Assembly (NCBI RefSeq): GCF_001440395.1
Contig: NZ_LLXZ01000108.1
Coordinates: forward strand, 4,558-42,015
Source: Bradyrhizobium jicamae
GTDB taxonomy: Bacteria; Pseudomonadota; Alphaproteobacteria; Rhizobiales; Xanthobacteraceae
Length of the DNA: 37,458 nucleotides
Direction: 5' to 3'
Made by a program: the position numbers and the translations under genes. Within the stretch, counting starts at the first letter, position 1; each line of letters opens with the position of its first letter. The notes beneath the pieces are model-generated. The model had not been told where the DNA came from. It ran no database searches and worked only from the letters and a program-made list of their open reading frames with translations. Shown here one piece after another: positions 1-8,369 of the stretch.

Positions 1-1
1 C

Positions 2-661
2 GACGGCACGATTGGCATAGCCGCCATGTCAGGAACAGACATCGAGTCCTTCGGGTCAACCAAGCTGGTCCAGGTCGGCAACAACTATTATCTCGCCAGC
101 GTCAGTGGCAATTCCGGCCCCGAGCTGAAATGCTACGGAGCGCCGGTTGTGGTGGGCCAGTTCGGCGCCTGGACACCGATCGGAACAGAACAGACGGCGA
201 GCGGCTACCAGGTCGTGTTGAAGTACGGGACGGCCGACAGCTACATCGTCTGGAGCGTCGACAGCAGTGGCAACTACATCACCAACACCGCGCCTGCCTC
301 GGGGGGCAGTTCCGGCATTGTGTCGTTGGAAACGAGCTTCCAGCAGGATCTAAACGGGGACGGCGCGATTAGTGCTGGAGCTTCTGCCATATCGCAAATG
401 GCGTCGACTACGCTTGGCTCTCATGACGCGTTCCGGTTCCGGGCGGATTTCGGTGAACAGGGTGGCGGAACCGGTTCGGTCTGGCTGACCGAATTCTTAG
501 CGAGCTATGCAAATCTCGATACGCACCCTACAGTTTTGCAAGCAGGTTCGTTACCTCACGTAGCGGACGCCGGTCAGGATGCGATAGTCAACGTCTTCAA
601 CCATGACGACATAATGCTTCGGCTGGCCGAGCTACCCACTGGCTTTTTCATCCTGCATTAG
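2..661 (+). CDS. C-terminal part of a tryptophan-rich / DLNGDG-repeat secreted protein (5' partial)
   Basis: The reading frame is already open at the window edge, with DGTIG just before the first ATG (base 26), so only the last 219 residues are visible. They hold one unit of the tryptophan-rich C-terminal domain family (W_rich_C type): SGYQVVLKYG, YIVWSVDSSGNYI, then SLETSFQQDLNGDG, where DLNGDG is an EF-hand-like calcium-binding motif. The DGTIG at the edge looks like the end of a preceding repeat. The last ~90 residues (HDAFRFRADFG ... DAIVNVFNHDD ... FFILH) resemble the conserved tail of bradyrhizobial calcium-binding exoproteins. Such proteins are usually large and exported by type I secretion; that part is inference because the N-terminus is outside. 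It is unlikely to belong to the sugar pathway and marks the left border of the island. Confidence 0.8.
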   Translation, partial: DGTIGIAAMSGTDIESFGSTKLVQVGNNYYLASVSGNSGPELKCYGAPVVVGQFGAWTPIGTEQTASGYQVVLKYGTADSYIVWSVDSSGNYITNTAPASGGSSGIVSLETSFQQDLNGDGAISAGASAISQMASTTLGSHDAFRFRADFGEQGGGTGSVWLTEFLASYANLDTHPTVLQAGSLPHVADAGQDAIVNVFNHDDIMLRLAELPTGFFILH

Positions 662-726
662 CCTGACCAGCCCGGAACACACTGGCCTTTAGACCTCGGT
701 CCGGGGATAGATGGACTAATTCGACG

Positions 727-754
727 TCAAGTACGGCAAGACATGAGTACTTGA
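727..754. repeat. Inverted repeat, 8-base arms
   Basis: Arms TCAAGTAC (727-734) and GTACTTGA (747-754) are perfect reverse complements with a 12-base spacer. They lie 66 bases after the stop of the exoprotein gene. There is no T-run after the second arm, so a rho-independent terminator is not supported. A protein-binding site or weak RNA hairpin is possible. A further 10-base palindrome, TCAAGCTTGA, lies at 788-797. Confidence 0.4.
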
Positions 755-839
755 AACGCAATGCCTCTCATGTTGATAATGACTAGATCAAGCTTGAGAT
801 GAGCCTCCCATCAATGGTTAGCGGCGCCTTCTGCAGTCC

Positions 840-863
840 GACAATTCAGACGTCCGAATTGTC
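840..863. promoter_or_regulatory. 24-base near-perfect palindrome upstream of the acyltransferase (operator-like)
   Basis: The left half GACAATTCAGAC and right half GTCCGAATTGTC pair at 11 of 12 positions (only 848/855 mismatches), with no loop. The palindrome ends 33 bases before the ATG at 897. The continuous symmetry resembles a binding site for a dimeric regulator more than a terminator: the T-rich stretch (872-877) comes only 8 bases later. No regulator gene is visible nearby. A hairpin in the 5' leader of the acyltransferase mRNA is the alternative. Confidence 0.4.
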
Positions 864-896
864 AGTGCGCCATTTTTCCCGATCGCGATTCATCAG

Positions 897-2075
897 ATGA
901 ACGGTAGAGCTAACGTTAAGGTCGATGCAGCAACATCGAACTTGATGGATGCTTTGCGCGGCGTGAGCGCAATGATCGTTGCGTGCGTCCACGGATTCCA
1001 GGTGTTCGTCTTGCCCTATTATGGGGTCGGTTCTCCAAGCCATATCCTGACGAGTCTATTGGCCACTCACGCAGTGACGGTGTTTTTCATTGTCAGTGGG
1101 TTTATGATATACGTCAGCACTCTTCGTCACAGAAATGCAGACGGGTCATTTCAAACGGCAAGGTTTGCCGAAGCGCGAATACTCAGAATTTATCCGCCGC
1201 TGATTGCGGCAATTGTCATCACGATCCTGGTTTACTTGCTGATCCAGCTTCTGGATCTGCACGGCCGGGAGAGCTTTCGGCTTGGAGGCGAATTATTCGT
1301 TGCCCGAGAGCGCGCGACACTCGAATGGTCGGCGCTTCCCAGCACATTCTTTCTGCTCTATGGGGCAGTCCCCGGGGCTCCGCCGCCCATCAACATGGAC
1401 GGGCCGCTCTGGACCTTGAGCTACGAATGGTGGTTCTACATTCTCATATTTTTGTCAGCACGGCTTTGGAACGGCTGCTCAGTTTCTACCGTGCTCCCAC
1501 TCGCCGCCATTGGCGTCATGCTGCTACATGGTCGCAACACTTTGTTTCTTTGGTTTTTCCTGATCTGGCTCAGCGGCTTTTGGCTTGGGCACATTTACGT
1601 CAAGGGCCAACTATTCACCGACAAGTTTTGGCCAAGGGCGGCGGCACTAGCCGTTAGCACCTTGATCATGATGTTCGTCATGGGGCACGGGCACTTGGTC
1701 AGCGATCTGCTTAATCCTTTCGATACACCTTCTGCTCAGAGGATGATGGTGATTGTGGGCGTCTTTCTTGCGCTTGTGGTGTCGGTCCTGATTCGCTGGG
1801 CGACTTCTTCAGGTGTAGCGATACCCAAGGCAATCAGCGGATTGGCACGATTTTCATATACACTTTATGTCATACACTATCCGCTGCTCCTGCTGAGTTT
1901 CAGCTTGCTGTACCCGTTGCTTCACAATCGTGGCTGGATGATCTCCCTGATCGCAGCCGCGGCTGTCCTTGCGCCAATTACCTATATAGCTTCAAAGGTG
2001 GCCCTTCTCGTAGAGAACAGGAAACTGCTGAGCCGTTTGGTGTCTCGTACGCGTTGCCTGCAGCAAAAGGCTTGA
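897..2075 (+). CDS. Membrane acyltransferase, acyltransferase-3 (OafA/YrhL) family
   Basis: Integral inner-membrane enzyme of the family that O-acetylates or otherwise O-acylates surface polysaccharides. The 392 residues start with the family signature (DALRGVSAM at 18-26, with the conserved His at 32), followed by VFFIVSGF at 62-69, an arginine motif before IYPP near residue 98, and GPLWTLSYEWWFYI near 170. About ten hydrophobic segments follow, as expected. There is no extra SGNH domain; the length is normal for the single-domain type. The ribosome site before ATG 897 is weak, and a start at residue 17 is conceivable, but residue 1 leaves the usual short cytoplasmic N-tail. Base composition is visibly less GC-rich than the right half of the window. 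Its acceptor sugar cannot be read from sequence; an O-antigen residue is inferred from context. Confidence 0.85.
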   Translation: MNGRANVKVDAATSNLMDALRGVSAMIVACVHGFQVFVLPYYGVGSPSHILTSLLATHAVTVFFIVSGFMIYVSTLRHRNADGSFQTARFAEARILRIYPPLIAAIVITILVYLLIQLLDLHGRESFRLGGELFVARERATLEWSALPSTFFLLYGAVPGAPPPINMDGPLWTLSYEWWFYILIFLSARLWNGCSVSTVLPLAAIGVMLLHGRNTLFLWFFLIWLSGFWLGHIYVKGQLFTDKFWPRAAALAVSTLIMMFVMGHGHLVSDLLNPFDTPSAQRMMVIVGVFLALVVSVLIRWATSSGVAIPKAISGLARFSYTLYVIHYPLLLLSFSLLYPLLHNRGWMISLIAAAAVLAPITYIASKVALLVENRKLLSRLVSRTRCLQQKA

Positions 2076-2410
2076 TGCGATCACGAGGCGGTAGCGTCCT
2101 TCCAGGTCCGCGGAGAAGAACTTGTATTCGGATCAGCGAGCTTGAAGAGCTAGCTGGCAGGACGAAAATTGGAGCGGACGCTATCCACCCAAAGAGAGCT
2201 GGTTCGATCGTCTGCATCATAAAGCAAATTTATTTCAACGACTTGCAGGGGCTGCATTGCGGCCTCCTAATCGCTCCTGTAGATAGGCGAGGGTGGGGTA
2301 AGTCCAGCAATCAGCGACCTCCCGGCTCGGTTCTTCCCTGTCGGCAAGTGCGCTTCCTAGTCATTCGTGGCACGGCATGTTCCCAGGTCGTTGGGTAGAT
2401 CGACCGATCC
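2076..2410. other. 335-base gap without a convincing gene
   Basis: Between the acyltransferase stop and the flippase start. A 114-codon open frame (2054-2398) crosses it but overlaps the end of the acyltransferase, has no ribosome site and encodes an Arg/Gly-rich sequence with no recognisable domain, so I do not call it. I see no T-tailed hairpin and no clear promoter pair. Confidence 0.5.
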
Positions 2411-3988
2411 ATGTCGCGCCGGCCCGAAGATGATATGGCATTGAAAAAAAGTCCGACCGATCTGCTTGGTAATTCCGCCTGGAACGCAATCGCCTTTGGG
2501 GTGGCTGTTGCATTGAACCTGCTGATTCTGCCGTTCGTGGTTTTCCGTCTCGGTGTGGCGGCATTTGGGGTTGCAAGCCTGGTTACCGCATGTGTGGCGC
2601 CAGCGCTCGCGTTCAGCAACGCGCTGGCATTGTCTACGACGCGTGAGCTTGCGCAGCGGCTGGCGCCGGCGCAGCGCGATGAGGCGCAGCGGCACTTCGC
2701 CACCGCGATGATGCTGGCCATCGGCATCGGCGGCTTGATCGCCATCATTCTCGGCCTGGCGGGGGCGCCGCTCGCGCGCCTGGCATTCCATCTCATTAGC
2801 CCGTCCGCCGACGATCTCGGACTTGCCTTCGTGCTGGCGGCCGCCGGATGGCTGTGTCAGTGCATTTCCGCCGTTGTTCTGGCGTTATTCACGGCGCGGC
2901 AGGATTATCGGCGGATTGCTGCGATCAGCATTGGCGGCACGGTGATCGCGACGGCATCGATGCTGTTGCTGATCCCGCGCTGGCCGCACGCCTCGACATT
3001 TCTCGGCTGTCAGGCGTTGGGTTTCGCGACAAACCTGGCTCTCGCCTTCGGCTTGTCGCGTCGAGCGACCGGCGAACGGATGGCGCGGCCTGCGCTTCAT
3101 CGCGGGCCGCTCGGTCATTTGGTCAGGCTGGGCGGCTGGCAACTGGCTGCGCAGGCGGGCGCGGTCGTCACCGTGCAAGCGGACAGATATCTGCTTGGCG
3201 CTCTGTTGCAACCGCAATTCGTCGGATTCTATTCCATCGCGCAGCGGCTGGAAGAGGCGGTGTATATCGGCGTGCTGAAAGTCGGCGAAGTGCTGTTCCC
3301 GTTCTTCAGCACGCTGCAGGCAGAGGCCGACGATCGCAAGGTGGATTTGTTGTTTCGGTCTTCCTGGGTTCTCAATGTCATCGCCGCAAGCGCAATCGGC
3401 GGGCTTGTCCCGGTGGCCGGCCCGCTGCTTCATCTGTGGACCGGTGCGGAAGTGGCCGCCGAAGGCCAGCGGGTGCTTGTGATACTGTCGATCGCCGGCA
3501 TCTTCGGATCGAGCGCAAACGTCTTCGCATTCTACTTTCTGGCGCAGGGCCGGTCGCGCTCGAATGCCCTGATCTCGCTGCTGACCGGCGTCGCAACCCT
3601 GTCGGCCAGCGCGGTCGTGTTGCCGTATTTCGGCTGGCGGGCGGCGGGCTGGAGCGCATGCTTCGGCATGATCGCCCAGATGATCACCACCGTTATCCTG
3701 CTGCGGACGAGTTTCAGTCTCGCCGGCATGTGGTCGCGCCTGGCCAACTTTGTGTTGATGCCGCTCGGGGCGGGCATCGTCACGGCGCTGGCGCTAGGAT
3801 ATTGCCTGCACGATGCGTCGTTCGGCCATTCGCCGAGCTGGCCGTATGTGGGAAGCATCTATTTCGTGGCGGCCGGTATCATCTTTGTCGTTGCGGTCGC
3901 CGTGTCGCGGATCGGGCCCCACGGTGCGATGTGCTGGCGGGACCTTCACGTGATCGCCAGCCGCCTCCTTCCTGTAAGGGGGCCGTAG
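2411..3988 (+). CDS. wzx: Polysaccharide flippase, Wzx/MOP family (first copy)
   Basis: Predicted to move undecaprenyl-diphosphate-linked oligosaccharide across the inner membrane. The 525 residues form about 12 to 14 hydrophobic segments with short polar loops, beginning LLGNSAWNAIAFGVAVALN, the typical first helix of the polysaccharide transporter (RfbX/Wzx) branch. The stretch QAGAVVTVQADRYLLGALL near residues 245-263, with a charged residue inside the mid-protein helix, is also usual for Wzx. A second start at ATG 2435 (MALKKSP) is equally plausible because neither has a strong ribosome site. The stop lies 3 bases before the next ATG, so it is probably co-transcribed with the amidotransferase gene. 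A second flippase lies at 19109. Confidence 0.85.
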   Translation: MSRRPEDDMALKKSPTDLLGNSAWNAIAFGVAVALNLLILPFVVFRLGVAAFGVASLVTACVAPALAFSNALALSTTRELAQRLAPAQRDEAQRHFATAMMLAIGIGGLIAIILGLAGAPLARLAFHLISPSADDLGLAFVLAAAGWLCQCISAVVLALFTARQDYRRIAAISIGGTVIATASMLLLIPRWPHASTFLGCQALGFATNLALAFGLSRRATGERMARPALHRGPLGHLVRLGGWQLAAQAGAVVTVQADRYLLGALLQPQFVGFYSIAQRLEEAVYIGVLKVGEVLFPFFSTLQAEADDRKVDLLFRSSWVLNVIAASAIGGLVPVAGPLLHLWTGAEVAAEGQRVLVILSIAGIFGSSANVFAFYFLAQGRSRSNALISLLTGVATLSASAVVLPYFGWRAAGWSACFGMIAQMITTVILLRTSFSLAGMWSRLANFVLMPLGAGIVTALALGYCLHDASFGHSPSWPYVGSIYFVAAGIIFVVAVAVSRIGPHGAMCWRDLHVIASRLLPVRGP

Positions 3989-3991
3989 GAA

Positions 3992-5830
3992 ATGTGCGGA
4001 ATTGCAGGCGTCATGAACCTCCGCGGCAACGCGGTCGAGCGAGCGGAAATCTCGCGGCTGACGAACCTCGTCGCGCATCGCGGACCCTTCGGCGAGGGTA
4101 TCTGGTTCAACGAAAAGCGCGACTTAGCCTTTGGTCACCGCAGGCTCGCGATCATCGACCCCGGGGAGGGCGGCTATCAGCCGATGGTTTCCGCCGACGG
4201 CCGTCATGTGATCGTGTACAACGGCGAAATCTACAACTTCCTCGAGCTTCGGCGCGAACTTGAGGCGCAGGGCGCGGTCTTTCGCAGCCAGTCGGACACC
4301 GAGGTCATTCTGGCCGCCTGGCGGACCTGGCAAGAAGGCATGCTGCTGCGCTTTAACGGAATGTGGGCGCTGGCGATTTACGACACCAAAACGGAAGAGC
4401 TGTTTCTGGCGCGCGACCGTTTCGGCATCAAGCCGCTATTGTATGCGATGACATCGGAACGCTTGGTCTTTGCGTCCGAGCAGCGCGCACTGGCGCGAAG
4501 CGGCCTGATCAACGTGTCATTGGATGTCGGCGTGGCGCGGCGGCTGCTGGTCGATGCTTTCGGCATTGAAGGGAGCGAGCGGACGCTTTGCCGGGAGGTG
4601 CGGCGCCTGCAGGCTGGACACTGCATGTGGTTGCGGCGAGGACGGCTTGAAATCCGGCGCTGGTGGCGGACGGTGGATCATTTGCCGGCGATACCGGCAG
4701 CCGAGGCGGAACGCGTAGAACGCTTTCGCGAGATTTTCCAGGATGCCGTCGCGCTGCGCATGCGCAGCGACGTCCCGATCGGAACCTGTCTGTCGGGAGG
4801 GTTCGATTCATCAGCCGTGATCTGTACGATGGCCGCGCATGAAAAGGCCGGCATGGGACCGCGCGACAGCACCTCGTGGCGCCATGCCTTCGTTGCGACG
4901 TTTCCCGGCGCCTCCAACGACGAGCGGCCGATGGCCGAGGAGGCCGCGGCCTGGGCGGATGTTGCACCGATATTCCTCGAGATCGGCCGGGCCGACGCGC
5001 TGACCGAGCTCGATCAGATCCTCGAAGACAATGATGACGTCTATATCGGGCTTCCAAGCGCAGCCTGGTTGATCTATCGAGAACTCAGGCGTCACAACGT
5101 GACAGTGTCGCTGGATGGCCATGGCGCGGACGAGTTGATGGGAGCCTATTTTCAGGATGGGCAATCGGGAGCGTTCCGGCTGCGAAATGCGGCTGCTGCG
5201 TTTGGCTCGAATTCGGCGCTGGCGAAACGAGGCATCGATCTGCTTCGGACGCTCATGATCAGGCGCAAGGGGCACTATTTCCTGCGCGGCGGTCTGCGCG
5301 ATATTCCACCTGTGCTTCCGCTGGTTGGCGACGACGACGTGCTACCGCCCGACTGGGGCGCGCTGAACCGGCGGCTGTACCGGATGTTTCACAGCACGGT
5401 GCTGCCCACCATCCTGCGAAACTTCGACCGCCTTTCAATGGCTCACGGTATCGAGGTCCGAATGCCTTTCATGGACTGGCGTCTGGTGACCTATACGATG
5501 GCGCTTCCGGACGCCAGCAAGTCGTCAAACGGCTACACCAAGGTGATCGCGCGACAGGCTATGGCCAACCTGATGCCGGAATCCATCCGCATCGGACGGC
5601 GAAAGGTGGGATTCAATTCGCCGATGCCCGAATGGCTCAACGGACCTCTGGCCGAATGGACTGCAAGTCTGCTCGATCAGAGGGTGCCGGCCTTTGCCGA
5701 GATGGTAGACGAGCAGCGCTTGCGCGTGACGGTTGGTCATTTGATAGCGTCAAAGCGATGGGACTGGGAGTCGGTCGGTCGCATCTGGCCGTATTTGAAT
5801 TTGAAATGGACGCTGGCAAGGTTTGCGTAA
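3992..5830 (+). CDS. asnB: Asparagine-synthase-like glutamine-hydrolysing amidotransferase
   Basis: Two-domain AsnB family protein of 612 residues. The N-terminal class II glutaminase begins MCGIAGVMN with the nucleophile Cys2; YNGEIYNF near 72-79 and the SDTEV motif near 100 follow. The C-terminal ATP-pyrophosphatase/synthetase domain has the PP-loop SGGFDSS at 268-274 and the RNFDRLSMAHGIEVRMPFMD segment, cut short of full length here, near 475. All key residues are present, so it should release ammonia from glutamine and adenylate a carboxylate. An AAGGGG ribosome site precedes ATG 3992. In surface-sugar clusters AsnB homologues (for example WbpS in Pseudomonas O-antigen loci) amidate uronic acids. 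With a WbpB/D/E trio in this window, amidation of a uronic acid is a better guess than asparagine supply; this is inference. Confidence 0.88.
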   Translation: MCGIAGVMNLRGNAVERAEISRLTNLVAHRGPFGEGIWFNEKRDLAFGHRRLAIIDPGEGGYQPMVSADGRHVIVYNGEIYNFLELRRELEAQGAVFRSQSDTEVILAAWRTWQEGMLLRFNGMWALAIYDTKTEELFLARDRFGIKPLLYAMTSERLVFASEQRALARSGLINVSLDVGVARRLLVDAFGIEGSERTLCREVRRLQAGHCMWLRRGRLEIRRWWRTVDHLPAIPAAEAERVERFREIFQDAVALRMRSDVPIGTCLSGGFDSSAVICTMAAHEKAGMGPRDSTSWRHAFVATFPGASNDERPMAEEAAAWADVAPIFLEIGRADALTELDQILEDNDDVYIGLPSAAWLIYRELRRHNVTVSLDGHGADELMGAYFQDGQSGAFRLRNAAAAFGSNSALAKRGIDLLRTLMIRRKGHYFLRGGLRDIPPVLPLVGDDDVLPPDWGALNRRLYRMFHSTVLPTILRNFDRLSMAHGIEVRMPFMDWRLVTYTMALPDASKSSNGYTKVIARQAMANLMPESIRIGRRKVGFNSPMPEWLNGPLAEWTASLLDQRVPAFAEMVDEQRLRVTVGHLIASKRWDWESVGRIWPYLNLKWTLARFA

Positions 5831-5833
5831 GTC

Positions 5834-6922
5834 ATGCGCTTGTTTCAGAATAGCGGGCTTTATCCGTCCTATCTGGCGCGCCTGAACAAGCTCGCGGCGG
5901 ATGCGTCGAGCTTCGTCGAGCGGCGTCGCATTTTTCTGGAAGACCGTTTTGGGGCGCTGCATTTCTTGAAGCCGGTGCTCGATGGATCTTCCGAGGCCTT
6001 CTTCACTAATGGCGACGACGAAACCCAGCAGCGTCTTTGGGCGCGCGAACAGAGAATTCCGGGCAAGCCGACGCTCGAGGCCATCTTGCTCGCCCAGATC
6101 GAGCATCACCGGACCGAAGTTTTTTACAACATGGATCCGATACGATACCCGAGTCATTTTGTGCGAAAGTTGCCGGGCTGTGTGAAGCAAGCTCTGTGCT
6201 GGCGGGCGGCGCCTTCGGGAAATGCGGATTTAACAGCCTATGGTGCGGTTCTCGGAAATTTCCCGTCAATTCTGGAGTCTTGGCGCTCCAAGGGCTGTCG
6301 AGCCGAGATCTTCTTCCCTGCGCATGATCCGCTGATGGAGCAGTATGGCCATGGCGATCGGCCGATCGACGTGCTTTTTGTGGGCGGTTATTCGCGACAC
6401 CATACCGCGCGCGCGAGGACGCTCGAACTGGTGGCAAGCCTAGAGGGCACGCGCCAGATCGTATATTGCCTCGACGCTTCGCGGCTGACTGTGTTCGCCG
6501 AAAGCGCGATCGGGGCTTGGCTGCCATTGCGAAAGCATCGCCGTCCCGCCGCCATCGCCAGGATCGCCAGGCCCCCGGTGTTCGGCAGACAGCTTTACGG
6601 GCTGATCGGGTCGTCCAAAATCGTGCTGAACGGCGCCATCGATATGGCCGGCTTGGATCGCGGCAACATGCGTTGCTTCGAGGCCATGGGATGTGGCGCG
6701 TTGCTCGTATCGGACGCAGGCAATTATCCAGAAGGAATGGACCGGGATAAGACGATATCAACTTACGAGAGCGGCGCGGACTGCCTTGTCGAAATCGAAA
6801 ACTGCTTGAACAACTGGAGCGACGTGAAACAGAAGGCTTACCAGGGTCGGTGCAAGATCAGAGATTTATATAGCAAAGAGCGCCAATGGGCTCTATTTGA
6901 AAAGCTCTTGGAAGGCCTCTAG
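5834..6922 (+). CDS. CgeB-type glycosyltransferase
   Basis: A 362-residue protein of the CgeB/YkvP-like glycosyltransferase group (GT-B fold). The C-terminal donor-binding lobe is recognisable: RGNMRCFEAMGCGALLVSD at 276-294, then the conserved NYPEGM and a YES segment. Mid-protein FFPAHDPLM and DVLFVGGYSRHHTARARTL match the inter-domain region of the family. No signal peptide or membrane helix is visible, so it should act at the cytoplasmic face. It begins 3 bases after the amidotransferase stop, implying one operon. It probably adds a sugar to the lipid-linked repeat; donor and acceptor are unknown. The gene is less GC-rich than its neighbours in the right half of the window. Confidence 0.75.
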   Translation: MRLFQNSGLYPSYLARLNKLAADASSFVERRRIFLEDRFGALHFLKPVLDGSSEAFFTNGDDETQQRLWAREQRIPGKPTLEAILLAQIEHHRTEVFYNMDPIRYPSHFVRKLPGCVKQALCWRAAPSGNADLTAYGAVLGNFPSILESWRSKGCRAEIFFPAHDPLMEQYGHGDRPIDVLFVGGYSRHHTARARTLELVASLEGTRQIVYCLDASRLTVFAESAIGAWLPLRKHRRPAAIARIARPPVFGRQLYGLIGSSKIVLNGAIDMAGLDRGNMRCFEAMGCGALLVSDAGNYPEGMDRDKTISTYESGADCLVEIENCLNNWSDVKQKAYQGRCKIRDLYSKERQWALFEKLLEGL

Positions 6923-6930
6923 GAGCCCTC

Positions 6931-7785
6931 ATGCACATCAATGGTTTGCTCTTCAGACTTAAGGAATTGGCTGACGCGACGGCGTCGCCCCTCTACCTTT
7001 TGAGGGGGCGCCAACCCTGGTCGGTCGGCTACTATACCATGAAGAAATCGTGCATCGAGGCTGCGATCGATGGATCGGCGGTTCGAACAGGTCAGCCGCT
7101 TCCAGATTCTTTCGGCATCGCCATCGATGAAAGAGTCGTCGAGTATCCCTGGCTATTCGATCGGCTGAGACGCGGTGACCGTCCGCTGGGACGGGTTCTC
7201 GATGCAGGATCAACCCTCAATCATGAGTTTATTCTTGACCGCGAGCCCTTGCGTGGTGCGGATTTGACCATCATGACCCTGGCGCCTGAAAAGAGGTGCT
7301 ATTGGTACAAGGGATATTCCTACGTTTTTGGAGATTTTCGAAAGACGCGGTTTCAAGATCAGGTCTTTGATACCATCATAAGTATCTCGACGCTGGAACA
7401 TGTCGGTCTCGATAACACAATTCTGTATACGAACGATCCGGCGAAATCAGAGGCAAACAAGTACGGCTTTGTTGACGCCATCCGCGAATTCAAGCGCATA
7501 CTCGCGCCAGGCGGGCGGTGTCTTATCACCGTACCCTATGGAAGGTACGAAAATTTTGATTGGTTTCAGATTTTCGATAAGGAAATGATCCAAACTTTGA
7601 TCGAAACGTTTTCCCCTGCATTTTTTGATCTGGAATTCTTTCAGTATGGTCCGGCGGGCTGGAAGCGAGCGTCGGAAATGGAAGTTATCGACGCGACCGC
7701 TTTCGACCCACACAGTGGGCGTGGTCGGCTCAACGATAGAGCCGCCTGTGCGCGCGCAATTTCGTGCGTGCAGCTAACGGCATGA
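6931..7785 (+). CDS. Class I SAM-dependent methyltransferase
   Basis: The 284-residue protein carries a methyltransferase core: VLDAGS at 89-94 (motif I, degenerate), DTIISISTLEHVG near 147-159 (motif IV region, typical of methyltransferases that work on sugars), and FKRILAPGGRCLITVPYG near 187-204 (motifs V/VI). An AGGAG ribosome site sits 5 bases before ATG 6931. The next gene overlaps its stop as ATGA, so the two are likely translationally coupled. The sequence does not say whether it methylates a sugar hydroxyl, a carboxylate or an N-acyl chain. O-methylation of a surface sugar is inferred from the neighbouring glycosyltransferases. Relatively AT-rich, like the preceding gene. Confidence 0.75.
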   Translation: MHINGLLFRLKELADATASPLYLLRGRQPWSVGYYTMKKSCIEAAIDGSAVRTGQPLPDSFGIAIDERVVEYPWLFDRLRRGDRPLGRVLDAGSTLNHEFILDREPLRGADLTIMTLAPEKRCYWYKGYSYVFGDFRKTRFQDQVFDTIISISTLEHVGLDNTILYTNDPAKSEANKYGFVDAIREFKRILAPGGRCLITVPYGRYENFDWFQIFDKEMIQTLIETFSPAFFDLEFFQYGPAGWKRASEMEVIDATAFDPHSGRGRLNDRAACARAISCVQLTA

Positions 7786-8351
7786 ATGTTGATTATTACA
7801 TTCAACGTTTGTTGGGACGCGCCACGTGCCGTCTCGGATCTCGCGCGCGCCTGATGCGGACCGCACGAATTCGCAATATACGTGGTGATAGCGATTGCAT
7901 AACGATTGGCGCAAACACCATAATTCGCGGCGAACTTCTGACGTTCGCTCATGGGGGGAAGGTCGAGATTGGATCATGGTGCTACGTTGGAGAAGCTTCG
8001 CGGATCTGGTCTGCCTCCTTGGTGCAGATAGGAGACAGGGTTTTGATCGCGCATAGCGTCAACATCTTTGACAACTTGACCCATCCGATCGATTCCGCGG
8101 AACGTCACAGGCAGATCGAAGAGATGTTTACAAAGGGGCATCCTCGAAAGCTGGATCTGGACGAGCGGCCTGTCACGATCGACGATGACGCTTGGATTGC
8201 GGCCGGTGCATTTGTGATGCGAGGCGTAAGGATCGGCGCTCGCGCAATCGTGGCGGCCGGTTCGGTTGTCACCAAGGACGTTGCTGCCGACACGGTAGTG
8301 GCGGGCAACCCTGCGCTGGTCGTGAAGACTATTCCTGGAAATGAGTCATAG
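7782..8351 (+). CDS. Hexapeptide-repeat (left-handed beta-helix) O-acetyltransferase
   Basis: A 189-residue acyltransferase of the maltose/galactoside O-acetyltransferase type. Hexapeptide turns run through most of the protein (TIGANTIIRGELL, KVEIGSWCYVGE, VQIGDRVLIAHSVNIFDNLTHP), then VTIDDDAWIAAGAFVMRGVRIG, and it ends with the family tail VVTKDVAADTVVAGNPALVV. The HSVNIFDNLTHP stretch carries the His expected to act as base. I choose ATG 7782 because it overlaps the previous stop (ATGA). A GTG at 7764 would add six residues. It probably acetylates a sugar made or transferred by neighbouring enzymes, using acetyl-CoA in the cytoplasm; the acceptor is unknown. Confidence 0.8.
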   Translation: MNVDYYIQRLLGRATCRLGSRARLMRTARIRNIRGDSDCITIGANTIIRGELLTFAHGGKVEIGSWCYVGEASRIWSASLVQIGDRVLIAHSVNIFDNLTHPIDSAERHRQIEEMFTKGHPRKLDLDERPVTIDDDAWIAAGAFVMRGVRIGARAIVAAGSVVTKDVAADTVVAGNPALVVKTIPGNES

Positions 8352-8369
8352 CTCTTTTAGGCATCTCTC

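Noticed and set aside
2054..2398. 114-codon frame between the acyltransferase and the flippase
   Set aside because: It overlaps the acyltransferase end, lacks a ribosome site and a recognisable domain, and is Arg/Gly-rich.
3992..5830. Housekeeping asparagine synthetase
   Set aside because: The catalytic sites fit, but the gene sits inside an operon of flippase and glycosyltransferases. A sugar-amidating role is more likely, though not proven.
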